Shown: positions 4,883 to 9,906 of the stretch, one piece after another
Numbering within the stretch: position 1 is the stretch's first letter
How the letters are laid out: every line of letters starts with the position of its first letter
Origin: a bacterium
Lineage (GTDB): Bacteria; Cyanobacteriota; Vampirovibrionia; Gastranaerophilales; Gastranaerophilaceae
NCBI GenBank assembly: GCA_004558955.1
Contig: SFZC01000074.1
Span: 1-9,906, forward strand
Direction: 5' to 3'
DNA length: 9,906 bases
Position numbers and translations under genes: made by a program
Notes under the pieces: generated by a model
Told to the model about the DNA's origin: nothing
Database searches by the model: none
Seen by the model: the letters and a program-made list of their open reading frames with translations, nothing else

Positions 4883-7450
4883 ATGTTTTTTAATCGAAAA
4901 TTTAACGCATTTTCACTTGTTGAATTGATGATGATATTACTTGTAGCATCATTGATTACTGCGGCATTGTTTCCTGTAGTTACCAAAAAGCATTTCAGAT
5001 TACCGACGTTGGTCAATCATGGTGCTTATTTGTGCTATTACGAAAACGGAAAATTAAAAGAAGCAAAATGGGCAGGAAAGATGAAAACCAAAATGATTAT
5101 TCCGCCTAGAGAAACCGACAACTGTGTATTTGTTCCGCCTAAAAAAGCCGGATATTTTGAAATTTCAGTCATCGGTGGTGGCGGTGGCGGTGGTGACGCC
5201 GGCTACACGGGTGGTGATTGGATTAGCAGTATTGTCGAAACCGAAATGTCACCTTTTCAAAGATCTGAAGAAGAATTAAAAGAACACGGTATTACAAAAA
5301 GTGAGTTTTTAAGATATGCAGGTTGGGTTATGGGCTATGCGAACAGTATAGGCTCAGGTTCAGGTGGCGATATCGGCTATATGTATAGAACTGATACTGA
5401 CCATTCTCAATGTTTAGAGTATGTAACTAAGGAAGTTGATGAAACAAAAACTGTTTCTACTTGTGAGGCAGTATGGGCAAATGGTAAGTGTACTTTTTAT
5501 TCTTGTGAAGAGGTTGAAGAGTGTACTTCTGAACCGTATAACACTACTTGTGATTATAAAACCCCTGTAGTTTGTGAAAAAAGGGCTGAAACAAAAACTG
5601 AGGTTGTAAAAACCGGAAGACAAATTTGTGCAAATTATGAAACTTATGAAAAAACTCCTGCTCGTGATGTTGATATGTGTTGCATGGCGAGAAATGGAAG
5701 TTGTTTAGATGCGACTTATGAGTGCGGGGATGGCTCTTCAGGTTCTTATGATATGACTACAGGTGTTCGAGAAATACATACAGGTAAAAAACACTATGAT
5801 CCTGTAACAGATCAGCGATGCACTGACTGGAGAGACGAAACAAAGACCGTAGTAACAGGTGGAGAATGCCTTGAAACTTCAGGCGGTGAATGGAAAACTA
5901 AACCTTGTACAAAATATAATACTTCTTGTAAAACTGTAACTAAAAAAACTGAAGAGGGTACAGGTACAAGTCAGGCTGCTTGTAAATCGGGAGCTTCGAC
6001 AACTGTTGTTACAGGTCACCATACCGAAGAAACATCAACATGTGTTGCAGGTCAGCTACATGAATGGACAACATATGAATATAGTCATTCAACCCAAAGT
6101 GGGGAGTCGGGTGGCTCAGGTGCCAGTTGCTACAGTACTGAAAGACATGGTGATTTAGGTTTAAATGGAAGTGGTACTTCTACTATATATTCATCAGATG
6201 TAAAAAATGGTAGTGATGTTGATTACTACTCTCCTTATCCTACAAAATTTTATCTTCAGGAAATGATCGCTGGATTTGGTACTGCTTCTTGTTACCCTAG
6301 ATTGGAAGGTGCACAAAGTTGTAACGGCAAACCTTCTTACGCATTTTATGATATTACAGGTGGAGCAGAATCTGTTTATAATAGCGGTTCTACACTTGTA
6401 AAAGCGTATAGTGCTTCTGTTGGCGGTAATGGCGGAAAACGTGGCATTCGAGCAGGTGATACTGTAGATCCGTATTGGGATGAAGCTATATCACCTAGTC
6501 GAGTTGCAGAAGATGGTTATTGCTCAGGTGCATCTTCGACATCATACCCAAGTTGTAGTGGTTCAGGTGACTATGGCTATTGCTTAGTTCATCATTATAA
6601 ACCTTCTGTTGCAGAAACTGGCGGAATGTATAAATATGAATTTGGACGTGATACGAACTATCTTGGTTATGGTGAGCCGGGACAACCGGGTGAATTTAAA
6701 ACTACTATCGTTCGTACCTTGAAAGGTGTTGACACGACTATCAAAGTTGGTCGTGGCGGTTCTGCTGCCGCACTAAATTCAGGCGGTAAAGGTACTGCGG
6801 GTTCAAAAACTTCCTTCGGCGACATAATCTCAGCAGCAGGCGGTGAAGGAGGTAAAGGTAAGCAAACCTTAACTTCAGAAGAGTTACCTGTTTATGACAA
6901 AGATCGTTATGATAAAGAAAGTAAATGTTTCTACTACAGTCAAGCATTTGCTAAAAAGGCAGACGGTTCATATTTAAAAGCTGATGATGAACGTGTTATC
7001 TCAACTAAATCTTTGACCTACGGTCAAATAAGACAAAAATTGGACGAAGAGCCTGATTATTGTAACGGTTTGATAAACAATCAAGGTAATTATAAATTCT
7101 TCCGTGTATCTACAAATGATGCTGCACAAAAATATCCGACCCCTGTTGGTATCTTCTCAAGTTTCTTGAATTTAGCGTTCAAAAACTTGACAGGCAGTGA
7201 CGATAATCCGCTTGAAAAATTTACTAAATCGGGTCGTGGCGGAAAAGCGGGTGCTGTTGAACACAGATGCTGGGCAGGTCGTGGCGAAGTCATCTTTGAA
7301 AATGTTTATATGAAATCAAGTGTATATCCTGACCAAACTACAGCAAATGCTCATGGCAGTTCGCTATTTGTTCCTAAGAATTGTAGAATCGATTATTCTA
7401 ACATTCCTGCAGGCCCTGGGACTGACGGTGCCGTTCTGATTAAATGGTAA
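4883..7450 (+). CDS. Large pseudopilin-like protein with Cys-rich insertion and glycine-rich domain (855 residues)
   Basis: Third and longest gene, 26 bases after the second. AAAGGA (4865-4870) is the likely ribosome binding site, with a long 12-base spacing. The leader MFFNRKFNA is followed by FSLVELMMILLVASLITAAL: Glu at +5 and Ala at -1. Then NHGAYLCYYENG (45-56), CVFVPP (81-86), YFEISVIGGGGGGGD (91-105), a Cys-rich insertion of about 240 residues (176-417, 19 cysteines, with an ETKT element recurring at 187, 236 and 319), a Tyr/Ser/Gly-rich part, then GEPGQPGE (597-604), IKVGRGG (620-626), SAAGGEGGKG (650-659) and the end GTDGAVLIKW. The 597-659 segment is the best match to the glycine-rich domain of tail-fibre-like proteins. 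The many cysteines would suit disulfide bonding outside the cytoplasm. Likely a large exported tip or adhesin-like pilin; ligand unknown. Confidence 0.88.
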   Translation: MFFNRKFNAFSLVELMMILLVASLITAALFPVVTKKHFRLPTLVNHGAYLCYYENGKLKEAKWAGKMKTKMIIPPRETDNCVFVPPKKAGYFEISVIGGGGGGGDAGYTGGDWISSIVETEMSPFQRSEEELKEHGITKSEFLRYAGWVMGYANSIGSGSGGDIGYMYRTDTDHSQCLEYVTKEVDETKTVSTCEAVWANGKCTFYSCEEVEECTSEPYNTTCDYKTPVVCEKRAETKTEVVKTGRQICANYETYEKTPARDVDMCCMARNGSCLDATYECGDGSSGSYDMTTGVREIHTGKKHYDPVTDQRCTDWRDETKTVVTGGECLETSGGEWKTKPCTKYNTSCKTVTKKTEEGTGTSQAACKSGASTTVVTGHHTEETSTCVAGQLHEWTTYEYSHSTQSGESGGSGASCYSTERHGDLGLNGSGTSTIYSSDVKNGSDVDYYSPYPTKFYLQEMIAGFGTASCYPRLEGAQSCNGKPSYAFYDITGGAESVYNSGSTLVKAYSASVGGNGGKRGIRAGDTVDPYWDEAISPSRVAEDGYCSGASSTSYPSCSGSGDYGYCLVHHYKPSVAETGGMYKYEFGRDTNYLGYGEPGQPGEFKTTIVRTLKGVDTTIKVGRGGSAAALNSGGKGTAGSKTSFGDIISAAGGEGGKGKQTLTSEELPVYDKDRYDKESKCFYYSQAFAKKADGSYLKADDERVISTKSLTYGQIRQKLDEEPDYCNGLINNQGNYKFFRVSTNDAAQKYPTPVGIFSSFLNLAFKNLTGSDDNPLEKFTKSGRGGKAGAVEHRCWAGRGEVIFENVYMKSSVYPDQTTANAHGSSLFVPKNCRIDYSNIPAGPGTDGAVLIKW

Positions 7451-7485
7451 TTAATATGAATATTAGAAAATAATATTTTAAATAT

Positions 7486-7512
7486 CGCCCGAGGACATTC
7501 CGTCCTCGGGCG
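7486..7512 (+). terminator. Strong hairpin terminator after the pilin operon
   Basis: An 11-bp perfect GC-rich stem (CGCCCGAGGAC at 7486-7496 with GTCCTCGGGCG at 7502-7512) encloses a 5-base loop, 35 bases after the last operon gene. It is followed by GTTATTATAA, so the T-tract is weak, but stem strength and position fit transcription termination. A small AT-only hairpin (AATATTA/TAATATT, 7459-7477) lies just upstream. Confidence 0.75.
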
Positions 7513-7520
7513 GTTATTAT

Positions 7521-7763
7521 AATGACAAAATTCTGCTCATTCCTTCGCAAAAATTTTCTAAGCTTTCAGAATGACGAACGCTTTGCTAAGCCCACCAAAT
7601 AGTCATTCTGTACTCCAATCCTGAATCTGTTTCTATGAGGAAAAGGAACGAACTTAAAACAGATTCTGAATAAGAAAAAATCCACGCAATTAAAATTGCA
7701 TGATTTTTAATCTTTTCTGAATGACAAAAGCTTAGAAATGTAATTTCCCCAAATAGTCCTTCT
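7521..7763. repeat. Non-coding spacer packed with short inverted and direct repeats
   Basis: No plausible gene is seen. CAGAATGAC (7567-7575) is inverted as GTCATTCTG (7602-7610), with related CTGAATGAC at 7717-7725 and AATGAC at 7521. TTTCTAAGCTTT (7555-7566) is inverted as AAAGCTTAGAAA (7727-7738). GAATCTGTTT (7623-7632) is inverted as AAACAGATTC (7657-7666). GCAATT-AA-AATTGC is at 7686-7699. CCAAATAGTCATTCT (7595-7609) recurs directly with one change at 7749-7763. The nesting suggests a degenerate dispersed intergenic repeat that could fold as RNA. No transposase or coding remnant is present. Confidence 0.65.
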
Positions 7764-7785
7764 TAACCAAAGTAAAAAAATAAAA

Positions 7786-7859
7786 TGGCCCCGATGCGAT
7801 TCGAACGCACGATCTTTGGTTTAGGAAACCACTGCTCTATCCTGCTGAGCTACGAAGCC
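7786..7859 (-). tRNA. tRNA-Arg (anticodon CCT)
   Basis: The minus strand gives a 74-base cloverleaf: a 7-bp acceptor stem (GGCTTCG with CGGGGCC, two G-T wobbles), a D stem GCTC/GAGC, an anticodon loop TTCCTAA with anticodon CCT at 7823-7825, and a T arm with loop TTCGAAT. The outermost anticodon-stem pair is a G-A mismatch. The discriminator is A and no CCA is encoded, so the CCA end must be added by nucleotidyltransferase. The T-rich stretch right after the 3' end (minus strand, 7785-7773) may assist termination. Confidence 0.95.
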
Positions 7860-7910
7860 ATTTGTTCTTTTGATGTTTATTTGAATGTTTTTGTTTAATA
7901 TTTATACCCT

Positions 7911-7940
7911 ATTATGACACATTCTTACTCAAATCGTCAA
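7911..7940 (-). promoter_or_regulatory. Promoter of the tRNA-Arg gene
   Basis: On the minus strand TTGACG (7935-7940) and CATAAT (7911-7916) are separated by 18 bases. The start would lie near 7904, about 45 bases before the mature 5' end, requiring RNase P processing. Confidence 0.6.
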
Positions 7941-8051
7941 TAACTTAATTGAAAATCGTGGTTTGTCGGTAGCTCCGGATTTTTTTTGCCCCTTTGACCG
8001 ATGCTGTGACAAATCCACCATTTTTTGTAAACTTTTTAATAAAATATTTAC

Positions 8052-8080
8052 TTTACGTTTATATTTTAGTAATATATTAA
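8052..8080 (+). promoter_or_regulatory. Possible promoter of tRNA-Ser and the downstream small gene
   Basis: TTTACG (8052-8057), a 17-base spacer and TATTAA (8075-8080) lie just before the tRNA at 8093. An overlapping alternative is TTTACT (8047-8052) with TAATAT (8070-8075). The region is so AT-rich that either could be chance. The rest of the spacer from 7941 shows only a T8 run (about 7980-7987) with no convincing stem. Confidence 0.4.
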
Positions 8081-8092
8081 AAGATACGATTT

Positions 8093-8179
8093 AGAGAGAT
8101 GTCCGAGTGGCTTAAGGTGCAATCTTGGAAAGGTTGTGTGAGGGTAACTTCACCAGGGGTTCGAATCCCCTTCTCTCTG
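8093..8179 (+). tRNA. tRNA-Ser (anticodon GGA)
   Basis: An 87-base class II tRNA: acceptor stem AGAGAGA with TCTCTCT, anticodon stem CAATC/GGTTG around loop TTGGAAA with anticodon GGA, a long variable arm (GTGAG...CTTCAC) typical of serine tRNAs, and T arm AGGGG-TTCGAAT-CCCCT. Discriminator G; CCA not encoded. A T-rich stretch follows, and the small helix-turn-helix gene starts 27 bases downstream, so the two may share a transcript. Confidence 0.96.
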
Positions 8180-8206
8180 TTTTGTTTTTGTTTATGAGGT
8201 TTTATA

Positions 8207-8350
8207 ATGGATAACAGAGAAGAAGAAATTTTAAAGTTGTTAAATTCTGGTGTTTCACTCGTTGAGATTGCAGACAAACTCGGTATGAGCGTTCACACAA
8301 CAAAAGCCTACGCTCATCTTTTGAGGAAAAGAGCCAAAACTCAAAAATAG
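8207..8350 (+). CDS. Stand-alone 47-residue helix-turn-helix protein
   Basis: The ATG follows GAGG (8196-8199) by seven bases. The frame is closed upstream by a TGA at 8195-8197, so this is the full gene and not the tail of a longer one. The protein MDNREEEILKLLNSGVSLVE continues IADKLGMSVHTTKAYAHLLR and ends KRAKTQK. It resembles the C-terminal DNA-binding domain of LuxR/GerE-type regulators (pattern E-x-[IV]-L-x-L-L-x2-G-x-S-x2-E-I-A-x2-L-x-[MI]-S-x2-T-x-K) or sigma region 4, but lacks any receiver or sensor domain. The Ile-Ala-x2-Leu turn and Ser-x2-Thr recognition helix are visible. The basic C-terminus suits DNA contact. It ends 3 bases before the stop of the convergent gshA-like gene with no terminator between them. 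Target unknown. Confidence 0.75.
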   Translation: MDNREEEILKLLNSGVSLVEIADKLGMSVHTTKAYAHLLRKRAKTQK

Positions 8351-8353
8351 TCC

Positions 8354-9679
8354 TTATTCCGGACTTGAAAGGTAGTTTACTAATTTTCTCAAATCTTTGT
8401 TCCAACACCCGTTCCAATTTTGAACAATTATATCCGCAGGTGTTTTCTTATTGAATGTATATTCCTTAATCGGTTCTAAGAAGTATTCTTCGCCCGTGTC
8501 GAAGCTTCTCAAACCTCTTTCTGCTATTTTTAAAACCTCTATTGCATAGTCAAAAACTCTTGCTTTTTTAATCCTTGTATTGAGTGTGGTTTTCGGTACA
8601 TTGTATCTTATTTCCGAAAAATCCTTGTATTGCAAGTGTTTGAATAATTCTTCGCAATCTCTCATCGCCTGTTCGCTATACATTATGCCCTTGTATATCG
8701 CAGGAATTGAGTATTTCAAATCCCCGCCGACACAGTCGTGATTTCTTATTTCTATGAAATTTCTCATTCTTACTTCAGGAAAACAAAGATTTGCTTGAAG
8801 TTCATAGTCTTCTATTGTTGCTAAATGGTTTTTGCAACCGTTCTCCATATATTCAAGAAAATTGATTTCTCCGTCTGTTGAAATATAGTCTTCGTCTTTA
8901 TGCAAGAATATCATTGGAGTTTTGAAAACATAATCAATGTAATCATCAAAAGAAAATTCTTCGCTGATTTTGCCAGCAAATCCGCAACGGTCATTATCCG
9001 TGTTTAGCCAACTTAATGCACGGAAGGACTTGTAGCCTGTATCAACTCCCCCTCTGATTGGTGAGTTTGCAAACATTGCGGTCATAAACGGTGTTAATTT
9101 GTTCGCAAGTTTGAATTTTCTCATTGCATCTTCTTCCGATGAAAAATCAATGCAACATTGTACCCCTGCAGTTTCTCTCATCATTACGTCCGATAAAATT
9201 CCCCAAAGGTAGCGTGCCATAATTTTATATCTGATTTTCGGGATTAAATGAATGCTTTTGTAGGTCGAATATGGCGAAACTCCGTATTCCAAAAGTCTTA
9301 TGCCCATTTTTTTTAAAAGTGGTTTTAACCCGTCATTTATTGATTCGATTTTTGCTTTGAGTTTAAAAATTGTTTCTTGAGGTTCGGCACTGATTTCAAC
9401 TTGACTTCCAGGTTCAAGAGTTATTGTGTCGTGTCTGTTTTTTAATCCGATAATATTTTTTTCATCATAAATGAAATCCCAAGTTTCTTCTTGGGCAAAT
9501 CTTTCAAGCAGATTTTTTATTCCAAATTCTTCCCAGTAGTCAACAGAACACAATGAACCGGTGCTAATCGGCAGTCTTTCGTATTCCAGTCCGACTTTGA
9601 AGTCTTTTGGGCTCTTGCAACCGTTTGTGTAAATTTTTAAAATATCGCTTTTTTTTACTCGTTGTTCTGTTTCTAACAT
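8354..9679 (-). CDS. gshA: Glutamate-cysteine ligase, GCS2 family (441 residues)
   Basis: It would make gamma-glutamylcysteine from glutamate, cysteine and ATP, the first step of glutathione synthesis, in the cytoplasm. Visible family landmarks: GLEYERLP (30-37) near the N-terminus, ITLEPGSQVEIS (86-97) with the acidic residues expected in the active site, MMRETAGVQCCIDFSS (166-181), MFANSPIRGG (202-211) and WLNTDNDRCG (224-233), closely following the plant/alphaproteobacterial/cyanobacterial form (plant MMLRTATVQVNLDFSS, FANSPF and TDTDNNRTG equivalents). The length suits that form. The start ATG has AAGGGG five bases upstream. It is divergent from ksgA and convergent with the small helix-turn-helix gene. 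No glutathione synthetase gene is in view, so the product could be used as gamma-glutamylcysteine itself. The family also contains related carboxylate-amine ligases, so substrate identity is likely but not proven. Confidence 0.88.
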   Translation of the reverse strand: MLETEQRVKKSDILKIYTNGCKSPKDFKVGLEYERLPISTGSLCSVDYWEEFGIKNLLERFAQEETWDFIYDEKNIIGLKNRHDTITLEPGSQVEISAEPQETIFKLKAKIESINDGLKPLLKKMGIRLLEYGVSPYSTYKSIHLIPKIRYKIMARYLWGILSDVMMRETAGVQCCIDFSSEEDAMRKFKLANKLTPFMTAMFANSPIRGGVDTGYKSFRALSWLNTDNDRCGFAGKISEEFSFDDYIDYVFKTPMIFLHKDEDYISTDGEINFLEYMENGCKNHLATIEDYELQANLCFPEVRMRNFIEIRNHDCVGGDLKYSIPAIYKGIMYSEQAMRDCEELFKHLQYKDFSEIRYNVPKTTLNTRIKKARVFDYAIEVLKIAERGLRSFDTGEEYFLEPIKEYTFNKKTPADIIVQNWNGCWNKDLRKLVNYLSSPE

Positions 9680-9696
9680 GTTTACCCCTTTACTTT

Positions 9697-9705
9697 ATTA
9701 TAACA
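9697..9705 (-). promoter_or_regulatory. Extended -10 promoter element for gshA-like gene
   Basis: On the minus strand TGTTATAAT carries a perfect TATAAT (9697-9702) with an upstream TG (extended -10). The -35 region 17 bases away is weak, which is compatible with an extended -10 promoter. The transcript would start near 9690, leaving a leader of about 11 bases with the AAGGGG ribosome binding site. Confidence 0.6.
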
Positions 9706-9729
9706 TTATTTAAAATATCAAATAAAATT

Positions 9730-9759
9730 TTGTAAACATTTACCCATGTGTGTTATTAT
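9730..9759 (+). promoter_or_regulatory. Promoter of ksgA, nearly leaderless
   Basis: TTGTAA (9730-9735), an 18-base spacer and TATTAT (9754-9759) end only 10 bases before the ATG at 9770. The predicted start falls about 4 bases before the start codon. No clear ribosome binding site is present, which agrees with a leaderless or near-leaderless message. Confidence 0.45.
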
Positions 9760-9769
9760 ATTTAGTAAG

Positions 9770-9906
9770 ATGAATTATTTTGAACGAGCAAGAATTTTTA
9801 GAACAAAAAAAAGACTTGGACAAAACTTCTTAGTTGACGGCGAAGTTATCCAAGATATTATCGAATATGCGAATATCTCACCTGAGGATACGGTTGTGGA
9901 AATTGG
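9770..9906 (+). CDS. ksgA: 16S rRNA adenine dimethyltransferase KsgA/RsmA, N-terminal part (runs off window)
   Basis: Forty-five complete codons are visible, with RTKKRLGQNFLVDGEVIQDI and, at the edge, EDTVVEIG. KK-x-LGQNFL and the start of the EIGPG S-adenosylmethionine-binding motif are hallmarks of the KsgA/RsmA/Dim1 family, which dimethylates two adjacent adenines near the 3' end of 16S rRNA during small-subunit maturation. The ATG at 9770 gives the usual short N-terminal extension. There is no good Shine-Dalgarno sequence. It is divergent from the glutamate-cysteine ligase gene with 90 bases between the two starts. The rest of the gene lies beyond the window. Confidence 0.95.
   Translation, partial: MNYFERARIFRTKKRLGQNFLVDGEVIQDIIEYANISPEDTVVEI

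Noticed and set aside
1930..7450. Prophage tail-fibre operon
   Set aside because: Despite glycine-rich domains like those of tail tips, every protein starts with a prepilin signal and no phage structural, lysis or integration gene is present.
7521..7763. CRISPR array or insertion sequence remnant
   Set aside because: The repeats are short, unequally spaced and mostly inverted; there are no regular spacers, cas genes, terminal repeats or transposase remnants.
8077..8417. Minus-strand open frames over tRNA-Ser and the small helix-turn-helix gene
   Set aside because: One runs antisense through a clear tRNA and both lie opposite a better supported plus-strand gene.

Overview
This is a low-GC bacterial window dominated by proteins with type IV prepilin-like N-termini. 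Three things point tentatively to a gut Melainabacteria/Vampirovibrionia member (Gastranaerophilales-like): many large, divergent pseudopilins beginning GFTLAEMLIALAVIGVIAA or similar, a plant/alphaproteobacterial/cyanobacterial-type (GCS2) glutamate-cysteine ligase, and AT-rich Gram-negative-style promoters. The assignment is an inference from sequence style; no rRNA or other phylogenetic marker is complete here.

Layout. Bases 1-300 hold the 3' end of a pilin-like gene (+). Its 5' part is replaced by a perfect 85-bp inverted copy of its own coding sequence, so the left edge is probably an assembly fold-back or a real rearrangement. A terminator follows (328-362). On the minus strand, 1722 down to 410 is a second pilin-like gene with a canonical promoter. 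Its reading frame breaks near 678-681 and resumes in another frame for about 89 more residues. Divergent from it is a tight three-gene operon (1930-7450, +) with its own promoter, an 11-bp palindrome over the -10 region, and a strong terminator hairpin (7486-7512).

The three operon proteins (609, 367 and 855 residues) are paralogues with one shared architecture: a prepilin leader and hydrophobic helix, an HG-[RA]-[FY]-x-C-Y motif, a C-x-F-x-P segment, then a long glycine-rich domain. That domain has the same ordered landmarks in all three (poly-Gly after a hydrophobic strand, a later xGxGG turn, an [AL]GG element, and a C-terminal GAV-x3-W). The pattern is like the glycine-rich domains of phage tail-fibre tips and some bacterial surface proteins. 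The natural reading is a set of minor pilins or pseudopilins carrying tip or adhesin domains. The third has a large cysteine-rich insertion.

The right third is housekeeping. A repeat-rich spacer is followed by tRNA-Arg(CCT) on the minus strand, tRNA-Ser(GGA) on the plus strand, a 47-residue stand-alone helix-turn-helix gene, a glutamate-cysteine ligase gene on the minus strand, and, divergent from it, the first 45 codons of ksgA/rsmA running off the window end. The pilin loci and the housekeeping block appear functionally unrelated.
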